A DNA stretch of 64,000 nucleotides from Burkholderiaceae bacterium (GCA_022843955.1 JALHMQ010000011.1:62001-126000), one strand, 5' to 3'; shown: positions 1-10,172, numbered from the stretch's first letter. Numbers and translations: made by a program. The notes: generated from the letters alone by a model not told the origin.

Positions 1-68
1 CGTGATCGCAGCGTTGCGTAGGGCAGCGCAGCGTCGTGGCCGAAGCCCAGCGGTAAGGACCGGCGTGA

Positions 69-467
69 TCAGCGACGTCGGCGCAGAAAACGGCCGCGCC
101 GGCGCGTGCTCGACTCGTCGCGACCGCGCACCGCACGGTTGCGATCAGGCTGGTCGGTACTGTCTCGCTCGTCTACCTCGGTGCCGCCGCCACCGGCGGC
201 GGCAGGTCCGGATGTATCTGCGGGGGCATTGCTCGGTTCCCCGCTTTCGTCGCCGCCCTTCGAGCGCTGGCGTCCGATCTCCTCGGCTCGCTTCATGTCG
301 GCTGCTTCGGCGGCATCGCGCGGCTTGGCTTCGCGCGCCAGTCGCTCGCGCTCCCGCTCATCGTGTTCACCAACGAACTGGCGCTGATCTTCGTTGTAGC
401 GCTTGGCCGACTCGCGGTCGCCTTCGCCCTGGTTCTCGGGGTTCGTGGGGTTCTTGGGAGTCGTCAT
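69..467 (-). CDS. Charged hypothetical protein, probably disordered
   Basis: A 132-residue hydrophilic protein that I do not recognise. It is rich in Glu, Asp and Arg, has a Gly/Ala/Pro-rich stretch in the middle third and ends in a run of arginines. There is no signal peptide, membrane segment or known domain, so it is probably intrinsically disordered. The ATG is preceded by a GGAG ribosome-binding site about nine bases upstream, which supports real translation. It lies 150 bp beyond the BON-domain lipoprotein gene on the same strand and may belong to the same stress-related cluster; that is inference from position only. Confidence 0.6.
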   Translation of the reverse strand: MTTPKNPTNPENQGEGDRESAKRYNEDQRQFVGEHDERERERLAREAKPRDAAEAADMKRAEEIGRQRSKGGDESGEPSNAPADTSGPAAAGGGGTEVDERDSTDQPDRNRAVRGRDESSTRRRGRFLRRRR

Positions 468-619
468 CTGTACATCTCCAAAGTGCGGCGGACGGTCCGC
501 CGACCGTGTCGCTGTGCAAAAACGAGGCGCGACTTCTCGTGTGGGGGCGAGCGCGTCTGCGCAGTTGCGCCACGAGCCGGTGATCTGCGGTACGCCGTTA
601 ACGTGACACAGCGTCCGGC

Positions 620-1054
620 TTACTTCTTCATCGTGGTGCCACTGCCGTTTGCAGGCGTGACCGGGCCCCGCGCAACCGTGATGTCGTTGCGCACGCTGCG
701 CACGCCCGCGACACTCGTTGCCAGTTGCTCGGCGCGCTGCTTCTCGGCGGCGGTCTGGGCAGAGCCGGTCAGCGTGACCGAACCACTGCTGGTATCCACA
801 TTGATCGACAGGCCCTTGACCTGATCGTCGGCAAGCAGCGACGACTTCACCTTGGCGGTGATGCCTGCATCGTCGATCGCCTGGCCGGTGCGTTCGGCCG
901 CCTTCTCCGCGCCTGCGGCGGCACTGCCGGCGGCCTGCGACGTCTCCGTGCGCGCCCCCTGACGATCAGTCGGACTGCAGGCCGCGAGTGCGGCAACAAT
1001 CGACGCAGACAGGAACACGCGTGGCAGGGTGAGGGTCGGGGTGGATCGCTTCAT
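620..1054 (-). CDS. BON-domain lipoprotein (OsmY-like)
   Basis: A 144-residue secreted lipoprotein. The N-terminus is a lipoprotein signal peptide with a lipobox ending in Cys26 (ALAAC), so the mature protein should be lipid-anchored in the envelope. A single BON domain follows, roughly residues 60-130, recognised by the 'D..I...V...L..D' opening and the 'GSVTLTG' beta-turn typical of OsmY-type proteins. BON domains are thought to bind phospholipid membranes and are common in osmotic-stress proteins. The start was chosen because AAGGAG lies just upstream and the signal peptide begins there; the open frame extends further upstream without a better start. A candidate sigma54 promoter on this strand lies at 1307-1322. 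Confidence 0.85.
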   Translation of the reverse strand: MKRSTPTLTLPRVFLSASIVAALAACSPTDRQGARTETSQAAGSAAAGAEKAAERTGQAIDDAGITAKVKSSLLADDQVKGLSINVDTSSGSVTLTGSAQTAAEKQRAEQLATSVAGVRSVRNDITVARGPVTPANGSGTTMKK

Positions 1055-1306
1055 GACAACTCCTTGCGGAAAGAGGAAAGGACGGAGCGCACTCGCAACG
1101 GTGCTCTCGCGCTGTTGCGTTGGGTGTAGGGGAGGCGGTACCGGTGGCGGATCCTGAATCGGCCTGGGCGGCACGTCGCCAGGGTCACGCACGCCGGGAG
1201 GGTGCGGCTGGGGAATCGGATCAGCCGGGTCGGCGGGTGGCATCCAGCCAGGAGGGACCTGTTGCATCGACGGCGCCCTTGCGTGATCTGTAAGAGAAGC
1301 CAAGTC

Positions 1307-1322
1307 GGCAATACGCATGCCC
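1307..1322 (-). promoter_or_regulatory. Candidate sigma54 promoter (minus strand)
   Basis: On the minus strand the sequence reads GGCATG-CGTA-TTGC. It keeps the invariant GG and GC pairs at sigma54 spacing (GGCACG-N4-TTGC) with one mismatch. It points toward the BON lipoprotein gene but would leave a leader of about 240 bases, which lowers confidence. Confidence 0.35.
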
Positions 1323-1388
1323 GTGCAGCGATCCATGCCGGCAAGCGGTGTTGGGTGGGTGGGTGGCAGAACCAAGTGTTGCAGCGGC

Positions 1389-1404
1389 AGGCACACACGA
1401 TGCT
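1389..1404 (+). promoter_or_regulatory. Candidate sigma54 promoter upstream of ferritin-like gene
   Basis: The sequence reads GGCACA-CACG-ATGC, with GG and GC at correct sigma54 spacing and mismatches at two less conserved positions. The predicted transcript start would be about 50 bases before the ferritin-like ATG. A sigma54-dependent regulator is encoded less than 2 kb away. Confidence 0.4.
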
Positions 1405-1467
1405 GTGATTGCTTTTCCCCGCTTACCTTGCGAGCCGGCGTCACGTCGGCCGATTGGAGTCCCCCTC

Positions 1468-2076
1468 ATGGCAATCACGAGCAGCATCGATCAGGAGCCG
1501 CAAGGCAGTACTCAGGCACCGGCTCACCCGCCCGTCTCCGCGCCGGGTCAGCTGAGCGATGTCGCCACGCTCAGGCAGCGTGCACGGCAGTCGATCGAAG
1601 AGGGCGCGGTGACGCCTGGCTACGACGCCGATCGCGGCACCGTGCTGCGCCTGTTGAACGAGGCGCTGGCGACCGAACTGGTGTGCGTGCTGCGCTACAA
1701 GCGGCACTACTTCACTGCGAAGGGCGCCGATGCGCAGGCGGTGGCAGCCGAGTTCCTCGAGCATGCCAAGGAGGAGGAAGAGCACGCCGATCGGATTGCC
1801 GAGCGCATCGTGCAACTGGGGGGCGAGCCGGACTTTTCGCCGCACGGCCTGGCGGAGCGCAGTCACGCCGAGTACGTGGCCGGCAACACGCTGCGCGAAA
1901 TGATCCGCGAGGATCTGGTGGCCGAGCGCATCGCAATCGAAAGCTATCGCGAGATCGTGCGCTACCTCGCGGATCGTGACCCGACCACGCGACGCATGAT
2001 GGAAGACATCCTCGCCACCGAGGAAGAGCACGCCGATGACCTGGCCGACCTGCTGACTGGGCGCGACCTGCGCTGA
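1468..2076 (+). CDS. Ferritin-like (bacterioferritin/Dps-type) protein
   Basis: A 202-residue soluble protein with a ferritin-like four-helix bundle. The first 45 residues are a low-complexity extension. The bundle from about residue 55 carries the di-iron type ligand pattern: a Glu in 'NEALATELV', an E..H pair in 'EFLEHAKEEEEHAD', and a second E..H pair in 'EDILATEEEHADDL' near the C-terminus. Such proteins oxidise and store iron or protect DNA from oxidative damage; which role applies cannot be decided here. The ATG was chosen for a GGAG box eight bases upstream; the open frame extends 40 codons further without a good start. A possible sigma54 promoter precedes it. Confidence 0.85.
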   Translation: MAITSSIDQEPQGSTQAPAHPPVSAPGQLSDVATLRQRARQSIEEGAVTPGYDADRGTVLRLLNEALATELVCVLRYKRHYFTAKGADAQAVAAEFLEHAKEEEEHADRIAERIVQLGGEPDFSPHGLAERSHAEYVAGNTLREMIREDLVAERIAIESYREIVRYLADRDPTTRRMMEDILATEEEHADDLADLLTGRDLR

Positions 2077-2085
2077 TCCGGCTGA

Positions 2086-2113
2086 CGGTGCCCACGGGTG
2101 CCCACGGGTGCCC
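2086..2113. repeat. Short tandem repeat CCCACGGGTG
   Basis: The 10-base unit CCCACGGGTG occurs twice in a row (2091-2110), with partial copies on both sides. It sits between the ferritin-like stop codon and the convergent regulator gene. No function is evident. Confidence 0.6.
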
Positions 2114-2116
2114 GCC

Positions 2117-2138
2117 CATGCGCGCAACCGCGCGCATG
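2117..2138. terminator. Hairpin between convergent genes
   Basis: A perfect 9-bp inverted repeat (CATGCGCGC / GCGCGCATG) with a 4-base AACC loop lies 40 bases after the ferritin-like stop. It has no T-tract, so it may be only part of a terminator or an mRNA-end stabiliser. Confidence 0.4.
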
Positions 2139-2148
2139 CCGATTGATC

Positions 2149-2169
2149 GGGGCGCCGCAGCAGCGCCCC
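2149..2169 (-). terminator. GC-rich hairpin after response regulator gene
   Basis: A 7-bp perfect stem (GGGGCGC / GCGCCCC) with a 7-base loop lies just beyond the stop codon of the leftward response-regulator gene. It probably ends that transcript, although a clear T-run is lacking. Confidence 0.45.
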
Positions 2170-2172
2170 GCT

Positions 2173-3552
2173 CTAGACCTCGCTTGCCTCGTGTCTTGCC
2201 GATTCCTCGGCGTACTCCTTGAGGCGGTTGTAGAGCGTCTTCAGGCTGACCCCGAGCGTGGCGGCGGTCTTTTCCTTGTGCCCACCATAGTGGTCGAGCG
2301 TGGCGTAGATCATCATCCGCTCGACCTCGGCCAGCGACATGCCGACATGCACGCTGAGCGAGCGGCCGCTGCTGGGTGAGGGGATCGGCGTGTCGGGGTC
2401 CGCCTGCGGCAACCACTCCTCGGAGATCAGCCCGCCCTCGGTCATCACATAGGCGCGATGCACGGCATTGCGCAGCTCCCGCACGTTGCCGGGCCAGGGG
2501 TACGACGCCATGCGCCGCATTCCCCCGGGCGTGAAGTTCTTGCTCTTGCCCTCGCTGTGCGAGATCTCGTCGACGAAGTGCTGCGCGAGCAGTTCCACGT
2601 CCTCCAGGCGGTCGCGCAGCGGCGGCAAATGGATCGGAAACACGTTCAGGCGGTACAGCAGGTCCTCGCGCAGCTTGCCGCTGGCGACCGCGTCGAGCGG
2701 CTTGCGATTGGTCGCGGCGATGATGCGCACGTCGGCCTCGACGACGTCGGTGGAGCCGATGCGCATGAAGGTGCCGGTTTCGAGCACGCGCAGCAGCTTG
2801 ACCTGCAGATCGAGCGGCATCTCGGTGATCTCGTCGAGGAACAGCGTGCCGCCGTGGGCGCGCTCGAAGAAGCCCTGGTGCTGCCGCTGCGCGCCGGTGA
2901 AACTGCCCTTCTCGTGGCCGAAGACTTCGCTCTCGATCAGGTGCGGCGAGATGGCGCCGCAGTTGACCGCGAGGAAAGGATTGTTCCGGCGCCGCGACAG
3001 CTGGTGGATGGTCTGTGCCACCACTTCCTTGCCGGAGCCGCTCTCGCCGGTGATGAAGACCGTCACCCCGGTGCCAGCCACGCGCGCGACCTGCTCGTAG
3101 ACCCGCCGCATCGGTTGCGAGCGGCCCCAGAGCATGCCGAACTTGCCGGTGTCATCCAGCTCGCTCTTGAGCGTCTTGATCTCCGCATGCAGGGCGGAGG
3201 GGCGCATCAGGCGCGACAGCACGCCGCGCAGATGCTTGATGTTGATCGGCTTGACGAGATAGTCGGCGGCACCCATGCGCAGCGCCTGCACGCTGGTCTC
3301 GACACTGGCGTGCCCGGTCATCAGCACGACCTCGCTGTTGCGCATGACCTCGGCGTCTTCCACCAGCTCCATGCCGTTGCCATCCGGCAGCATGAGGTCG
3401 AGCAGGATCACGTCGGGTTGTTGCAAGGCGAGATTGCGCCTGGCATCGCGCAGCGTGTGCCCGACGGCGACCGTAAATCCTTCAGATGCGATCAGCTCAG
3501 ACAGCATCGCGGTCGAATCGACATCGTCATCGACGATGAGCGCGTGGCCCAT
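2173..3552 (-). CDS. Sigma54-dependent response regulator (NtrC family)
   Basis: A 459-residue transcription activator with the NtrC layout. The N-terminal receiver domain has acidic residues D8/D9, phospho-acceptor D52 and K101. The central AAA+ domain has a Walker A motif at about 169-176, a GAFTGA-type loop that reads GSFTGA here (216-221), and Walker B LFLDE near 237-241. The C-terminal Fis-type helix-turn-helix covers roughly 420-455. The GSFTGA variant still keeps the threonine that contacts sigma54. The ATG has a strong GGAGGAA box. No histidine kinase gene is adjacent, so it is an orphan regulator. It is divergent from the small-membrane-protein operon, which has a near-consensus sigma54 promoter and is therefore a likely target (inference). 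Confidence 0.92.
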   Translation of the reverse strand: MGHALIVDDDVDSTAMLSELIASEGFTVAVGHTLRDARRNLALQQPDVILLDLMLPDGNGMELVEDAEVMRNSEVVLMTGHASVETSVQALRMGAADYLVKPINIKHLRGVLSRLMRPSALHAEIKTLKSELDDTGKFGMLWGRSQPMRRVYEQVARVAGTGVTVFITGESGSGKEVVAQTIHQLSRRRNNPFLAVNCGAISPHLIESEVFGHEKGSFTGAQRQHQGFFERAHGGTLFLDEITEMPLDLQVKLLRVLETGTFMRIGSTDVVEADVRIIAATNRKPLDAVASGKLREDLLYRLNVFPIHLPPLRDRLEDVELLAQHFVDEISHSEGKSKNFTPGGMRRMASYPWPGNVRELRNAVHRAYVMTEGGLISEEWLPQADPDTPIPSPSSGRSLSVHVGMSLAEVERMMIYATLDHYGGHKEKTAATLGVSLKTLYNRLKEYAEESARHEASEV

Positions 3553-4092
3553 GTATTCCTCCCCAGTAGCCGAGACAAACCCGCCGGCTCTCGTTCCAGA
3601 TCCTCGGCCTGATGACTTCGACCGTTCTGCGAACCGCTCCTGCAAGTGCAATCTAAACCGCGTCCGCGCAACAACGTGGCGCGTGCGTCATGGTTCACGA
3701 AAATAAGTGCGACCGTCGAGTTCTTGTACAGCAATCGACACGGACGCGCTCGCGTCCAATGGTAGTTGCGTGCACAGCTGCCCCACGACTGATAGACGCG
3801 AGTTTCTCCATCAGCCCGTCCCGCTTCGCGGGGAGCGTTCGACGGCCCCGCGCTGACAGGCTGCGCCGCGCACGTAGGTGCCCGTACGCATTCGACACGT
3901 ATGCGAGCGCGATAGATCGAGGTGTTCAGATGTCAGTAGGTGACGCTGACCAGCGCCTGTTTCGACCTGCGGCAAGCACCCACCAGGTGCGTACGGGCCT
4001 GACGTTTCGGAAACGGGGCACGCGGGTTGCCTGCACTGATCGCACAGGTCGCCGCTGTTCGGCGCGTCTGCCAACCATCGGGAAAAGCAACC
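3553..4092. other. Divergent regulatory region, regulator / stress operon
   Basis: A 540-bp region between the sigma54-dependent regulator and the GlsB-type gene, with no convincing coding sequence. It contains a sigma54 promoter at 4016-4030. An imperfect inverted repeat, CGCAT-N9-ATGCG, near 3886-3904 could be an upstream activator site, but that is a weak guess. Confidence 0.5.
4016..4030 (+). promoter_or_regulatory. Strong sigma54 promoter of the stress operon
   Basis: The sequence reads GGCACG-CGGG-TTGC, matching the sigma54 core exactly with correct spacing. The predicted transcription start is near 4042, about 50 bases before the first gene of the operon. It lies between that operon and a divergent gene for a sigma54-dependent activator, which makes function plausible. 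Confidence 0.7.
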
Positions 4093-4362
4093 ATGATCAA
4101 TTTCATCTTATGGCTCATCGTCGGCGGCATCGTCGGCTGGCTCGCCAGTCTCGTCATGCGCACCGACGCACAACAGGGTCTGATCCTCAACATCGTCGTC
4201 GGCATCATCGGCGCTGCGCTCGCGGGCTGGATCATCTCGCCGATGGTGGGCGTGCCGAGCATCAATGACCAGTTCAGCATCGCTTCGCTCATTGTCTCGC
4301 TGGTCGGGGCCATCATCCTGCTGGCGATCGTCAACCTGTTCCGACGCGGCCGCGTGCGCTGA
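4093..4362 (+). CDS. GlsB/YeaQ/YmgE-family stress membrane protein
   Basis: An 89-residue inner-membrane protein with three hydrophobic segments (about 3-21, 30-50 and 61-84) separated by glycine-rich turns. The opening 'WLIVGGIVGWLAS' and the 'GIIGAALAGW' segment are typical of the transglycosylase-associated (GlsB/YeaQ/YmgE) family. Family members are induced by general stress in several bacteria; their biochemical role is unknown. The ATG fits the family length and lies 63 bases after the sigma54 promoter. The next gene follows after 46 bases on the same strand. Confidence 0.88.
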   Translation: MINFILWLIVGGIVGWLASLVMRTDAQQGLILNIVVGIIGAALAGWIISPMVGVPSINDQFSIASLIVSLVGAIILLAIVNLFRRGRVR

Positions 4363-4408
4363 CGCGCCTCGTCCGCCCCAACTCAACTCAAGCCTACGGA
4401 GAACATTC

Positions 4409-4720
4409 ATGGAAAGCAGCTACCCAAGCTCGGACACCGCCAACGTTGGCAATCGCAATGGCGAGGGCATGGTCGATCGCCTGGCAAGCACCGCACACTC
4501 TGCGGTCGACCGCGTGGCGGCGACCGCCGGCCCGGCGCTGGATCGCATGCGCGAGACCGCTCAGCACACGGCCGACAGCCTGCACTCGCGCGTCGGCAAC
4601 ATGGGCGAGATGCAGACGCGCGCCATGACCACGGCACGCGACTACGTGCGCGAGCGGCCAATCACATCGATTGCCTTGGCGATGCTGGCCGGCATGGTGA
4701 TCGCTCGCTGGATGCGTTGA
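4409..4720 (+). CDS. YqjD/ElaB-like (DUF883) ribosome-associated membrane protein
   Basis: A 103-residue protein. A long hydrophilic helical region of heptad-like Ala/Arg/Asp-rich sequence ends in 'RDYVRERPITSIALAMLAGMV', the hallmark of the DUF883 (ElaB/YqjD/YgaM) family, followed by one C-terminal membrane anchor (about residues 83-101). In E. coli these proteins are stationary-phase factors that tether ribosomes to the membrane; transfer of that role is inference. A GGAG box precedes the ATG. Its stop codon overlaps the next start (TGATG), so translation is coupled. Confidence 0.85.
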   Translation: MESSYPSSDTANVGNRNGEGMVDRLASTAHSAVDRVAATAGPALDRMRETAQHTADSLHSRVGNMGEMQTRAMTTARDYVRERPITSIALAMLAGMVIARWMR

Positions 4721-5283
4721 TGGTGGAGCGCGAGCCGCACGCGGCCGCGGCGGCCGCCCCGGGTATGCGTGCAGCGGACGGCGAGGTGCCGCCCGGCGCA
4801 TCAGCGCCCGGCGCTGATCCGCTCGCGGCCGGGGCCGACGCACCGGCACGCGCCGGGCACGATCCCTCGTTGATGGAGATCGGCCGGCAACTGATCGACG
4901 ATCTGCGTGGTGCGTTGCAGGCGCGCTTCCACCTGCTGGCACTCGAGGCGCGTCGCGCCGGCTTGGCGTTGACGATGATGGCGTTGTACGCCGTGCTCGC
5001 CGCGCTGCTGGCGCTGACCGCCTGGGTCTGCGGCTGGGTGCTGGCGATCACGCTGGCCATGGCCGCGGGTATGCCATTCGGCGTGGTGCTGGGCATCGCG
5101 CTGGTGCTCTCCGCCGTCGGTGTCTGGATCCTGCTGCGCATGGCGCGTGCCGAGGCGCAGCACCTGCTGTTTCCCGCCACCGTCAGGCAACTGGCGCCGA
5201 GCCGCACGCCGGAAGGCGATCGGGGTCCATCGCCGGCGCAGCCGCCGGTCGCAACTGCCCACCCGGCGTCAGCGGCCCGCTGA
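4720..5283 (+). CDS. YqjE-like phage-holin-family membrane protein
   Basis: A 187-residue protein with an Ala/Pro-rich hydrophilic N-terminus of about 50 residues. The conserved region follows: 'QLIDDLRGALQARF', then a helix and two long membrane segments at roughly 82-108 and 112-145. This matches the putative Actinobacterial holin-X/phage holin III superfamily that includes E. coli YqjE. The name reflects topology only; a lytic role is not implied. The ATG overlaps the stop of the YqjD-like gene, giving the same yqjD-yqjE order as in enterobacteria. Confidence 0.82.
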   Translation: MVEREPHAAAAAAPGMRAADGEVPPGASAPGADPLAAGADAPARAGHDPSLMEIGRQLIDDLRGALQARFHLLALEARRAGLALTMMALYAVLAALLALTAWVCGWVLAITLAMAAGMPFGVVLGIALVLSAVGVWILLRMARAEAQHLLFPATVRQLAPSRTPEGDRGPSPAQPPVATAHPASAAR

Positions 5284-5315
5284 CGGTCGGTCGTCAATCT
5301 CATTTCGGGAGCACC

Positions 5316-6173
5316 ATGGCATCACCCCTTGCCGGCGGTCTCATGCTCGATGCCGAGATCAGGCATGCCGAAGTGTCGTTGCAGCAGTCGACCCACCGGC
5401 TGCGCAACCACCTCGCGCGCGGGCGCGCGCAGGCGGGCGCCAAGGTCCAGTCACTGAAACCGAAGGTGATGATCGGCGTCGCAGCGGCGGCGATCGGCTG
5501 GGTGCTGGTGGGCTCGCGCCGGCCGCGTGTGATGGCGCCGCCGCGCACCAGTCCGCGGGCGGCCGCCATTGTTGCGCCGCTGGCACTGCGGCTGCTCACG
5601 CCCACGCTGGGACGCGAGCTGGCTACGCTGGTGGCCACGGTCGCGGTGCCGCTTGCTTTCACCAAAGGCCCACCGCCGCCACAGACGGCACCGACCGTTC
5701 GCCTGCAGTCTTACGCCGGGCGATGGTTCGAACTGGCGCGCCTGTCGAATCCGTTCGAGGCGGTGTGCGATCACAACGTCACCGCGACCTACGTGCCGCA
5801 GCCCGATGGTCGCTTTGAGGTGACCAACCGCTGCGAGTCGCGCCGCGGCCGCCTGCGCCAGGCGCAGGGCATCGCGCGGGTGGTGCGAGGCAGTGCCAAT
5901 GCCAAGCTCAAGGTGACCTTTGCGCCGCGGGCGCTGCGCTGGCTGCCGTTTGCGTGGGCCGACTACTGGATTCTCGATGTCACGCCCGACTATTCGGCGG
6001 CGCTGGTAGGAACGCCGGGTCGCAACGCGCTGTGGATGCTGGCTCGCTCGCCGACGATCCCGCAGTCGACGCTGGAGCGCCTGCTGGCGCGCGCGGCGGC
6101 ACTGGGGTACGACGTCGCCGCCCTGAAGTTCACGCCGCAGACCGGACGCGAACCCGGAAACGTGGGAGCTTGA
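5316..6173 (+). CDS. YqjK-like N-terminus fused to a lipocalin domain
   Basis: A 285-residue protein in two parts. Residues 1-115 have an amphipathic helix, a hydrophobic segment 'VMIGVAAAAIGWVLVG' and a second one near 85-115; by position after yqjD- and yqjE-like genes this part resembles YqjK. Residues 125-270 form a bacterial lipocalin (Blc/apolipoprotein-D type): 'YAGRWFELAR' is the G-x-W signature and 'WADYWILDV..DYSAALVGTP' the later strands. Bacterial lipocalins bind lipids in the envelope and usually carry their own lipobox; here the membrane segments seem to provide the anchor. The ATG has a GGGAG box. Lipocalin assignment is firm; the YqjK label is tentative. Confidence 0.8.
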   Translation: MASPLAGGLMLDAEIRHAEVSLQQSTHRLRNHLARGRAQAGAKVQSLKPKVMIGVAAAAIGWVLVGSRRPRVMAPPRTSPRAAAIVAPLALRLLTPTLGRELATLVATVAVPLAFTKGPPPPQTAPTVRLQSYAGRWFELARLSNPFEAVCDHNVTATYVPQPDGRFEVTNRCESRRGRLRQAQGIARVVRGSANAKLKVTFAPRALRWLPFAWADYWILDVTPDYSAALVGTPGRNALWMLARSPTIPQSTLERLLARAAALGYDVAALKFTPQTGREPGNVGA

Positions 6174-6245
6174 CGTCGCTTGACGTCGGGCGCCGGGCAG
6201 CACAGTGAGTAAGATGCAACGCTTCGGTTCACAGCATCGGCCGGC

Positions 6246-6806
6246 ATGAGCAAAGCGTTCGTCAAGGAAAGCAGCGAAAGCGAAGACGATGACGACGATC
6301 TGGAGGTGGTGGGACTGCCGACCGGATCGCGCAACTACATGACCCCGGCGGGCTACGCGCGACTCAGAAGCGAACTCGTCAACCTGCTCAACGTCGAGCG
6401 ACCGTCGGTGGTGCAGACGGTTTCCTGGGCGGCCTCCAACGGCGACCGCTCGGAAAACGGCGACTATATCTACGGCAAGAAACGCCTGCGCGAGATCGAT
6501 CGCCGTTTACGTTTCCTCACGCGCCGGCTCGACAACGCCGAAGTCGTCGATCCGGCCTCGCGCGCGGCGACAGACCAGGTGTTCTTCGGTGCGACCGTGC
6601 GCTACGCCAACGGTGCCGGCGACGAACTGCAGCTTGCCATCGTGGGGATCGACGAGGTGGATCTTCCGCGCGGGCGGGTAAGCTGGATCTCGCCGATCGC
6701 GCGCGCGCTGATCAAGGCGCGCGAGGGCGACATGGTGCAGTTGCGCACGCCGGCCGGCGTCGAGACGATCGAGATCATCGAGGTCACGTACCAGGCGCTG
6801 GACTGA
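6246..6806 (+). CDS. greB: Transcription elongation factor GreB
   Basis: A 186-residue GreA/GreB-family factor that rescues backtracked RNA polymerase by stimulating transcript cleavage through the secondary channel. An acidic N-terminal extension (about 30 residues with a run of Asp) is followed by the coiled-coil domain starting 'YMTPAGYARLRSEL'. The tip region is 'ENGDYIYGKKRLREIDRR', containing the acidic pair that holds catalytic Mg2+; 'SENGDYIYGK' is characteristic of GreB rather than GreA. The C-terminal FKBP-like domain ends in 'ETIEIIEVTYQ'. It is convergent with spoT, with 34 bases between the stop codons. Confidence 0.95.
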   Translation: MSKAFVKESSESEDDDDDLEVVGLPTGSRNYMTPAGYARLRSELVNLLNVERPSVVQTVSWAASNGDRSENGDYIYGKKRLREIDRRLRFLTRRLDNAEVVDPASRAATDQVFFGATVRYANGAGDELQLAIVGIDEVDLPRGRVSWISPIARALIKAREGDMVQLRTPAGVETIEIIEVTYQALD

Positions 6807-6840
6807 CCGGCGGCCGCTCTGGCGGCGCCAGTGAACGCGC

Positions 6841-9165
<2,325 letters not shown>

Positions 9166-9237
9166 GGGGGGCCACGTGGTTCAGCGTTGCCGGACCGGTG
9201 GTTCCCCGAAGGTGTGGCGGGATGCCACGGCGCTCGA

Positions 9238-9441
9238 TCAGGTGGGCACTTTGCGAAGCATCTCGATGCCGACCTTGGCGGCAGCGATTTCCCGCAAGGC
9301 GGCCACGGGCGGCTTGTCCTTCGTTTCGATCTTCGGCGAATGCCCCTGCGCGAGCTGGCGCGCGCGATACGCCGCTGCCAGCGCGAGCTGGAAGCGGTTG
9401 GGGATGTGCTTGAGGCAATCTTCGACGGTGATGCGGGCCAT
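9238..9441 (-). CDS. rpoZ: RNA polymerase omega subunit
   Basis: A 67-residue protein beginning '[19 protein letters not shown]', the signature of RpoZ, with the conserved 'AAYRARQL' helix and a shortened C-terminus ('REIAAAKVG'). It helps beta-prime folding and, with DksA, forms part of the ppGpp response at RNA polymerase, which fits its place between gmk and spoT. Confidence 0.95.
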   Translation of the reverse strand: MARITVEDCLKHIPNRFQLALAAAYRARQLAQGHSPKIETKDKPPVAALREIAAAKVGIEMLRKVPT

Positions 9442-9506
9442 GGCGGATTCCTGGGAAAAGTTGCGCCGATTCTACCTGCCGCAGCGTCTGCGGACCGGTC
9501 CTGCCG

Positions 9507-10166
9507 TTACTGGGGGATGCCGAGAGCGGCAAAGAGGTCGTGGTGGCGCGCGGCCTGGCAGCCGTAGCGCAGGCGCGTGGCGGTGACGATCGCAGTCATC
9601 TGCGCCAGCGCCAGTTCGAAGTCTTCGTTGATGATGACGTAGTCGGCCTCCGGCGCGTGGGCGATCTCGCTGCCGGCTGCGAGCAGCCGCCGGTTGATCA
9701 CCGCCTCGCTGTCCTGACCGCGCTTGTGCAACCGCTGGGCGAGCGCCTCGATCGACGGTGGCAGGATGAAGATGCCTACCGAGTGTGGAAATGCCGACTT
9801 CACCTGACGCGCGCCCTGCCAGTCGATTTCCAGCAGCACGTCGCCGCCGGCCTGCATGCGCTCGTCGATCCACACCCGGCTGGTCGCGTAGAAGTTGCCG
9901 TGCACCTCGGCGCTTTCGAGAAACTCGCCGCGCGCACGGCGTTCCTTGAACTCGTCCACGCCGACGAAGTGGTATTCGCGGCCGTTCTCGTCACCGCGGC
10001 GTGGCGGGCGGGTGGTGTACGAGACCGACAGGGCAATCGCCGTGTCGCGCGCCAGCAGCGCGTTGACCAGTGTCGACTTGCCGGCACCCGATGGCGCGAC
10101 GACCAGGAACAGGTTGCCGGCGGTCATGTCCGCGAGGACGGGGCTGATGGTGGGAGTCAGGGGCAT
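9507..10166 (-). CDS. gmk: Guanylate kinase
   Basis: Phosphorylates GMP to GDP with ATP, linking purine salvage to GTP and ppGpp supply. The P-loop reads APSGAGKS, and the GMP-binding region has '[20 protein letters not shown]' with the Arg, Tyr and acidic residues expected. Later segments '[13 protein letters not shown]' and '[12 protein letters not shown]' match the family. The frame gives 219 residues; an internal ATG 13 codons in (at 10127) gives 206, nearer the usual 205-210, and may be the true start. Neither start has an obvious ribosome-binding site. The yicC stop is seven bases upstream, so translation may be coupled. Confidence 0.95.
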   Translation of the reverse strand: MPLTPTISPVLADMTAGNLFLVVAPSGAGKSTLVNALLARDTAIALSVSYTTRPPRRGDENGREYHFVGVDEFKERRARGEFLESAEVHGNFYATSRVWIDERMQAGGDVLLEIDWQGARQVKSAFPHSVGIFILPPSIEALAQRLHKRGQDSEAVINRRLLAAGSEIAHAPEADYVIINEDFELALAQMTAIVTATRLRYGCQAARHHDLFAALGIPQ

Positions 10167-10172
10167 GGCGGA

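Larger units (their letters stand above)
1055..1467. other. Divergent intergenic region, BON lipoprotein / ferritin-like gene
   Basis: This stretch separates two divergently transcribed stress-type genes. I see no convincing protein gene in it. It contains one candidate sigma54 (-24/-12) element on each strand, listed separately. Confidence 0.5.

Noticed and set aside
2-583. Plus-strand frame at the left edge
   Set aside because: Arginine-rich shadow of the minus-strand charged protein, with no ribosome-binding site or domain.
3690-4268. Plus-strand frame between the regulator and the GlsB-type gene
   Set aside because: It overlaps the sigma54 promoter and the GlsB-type coding sequence, with no family resemblance.
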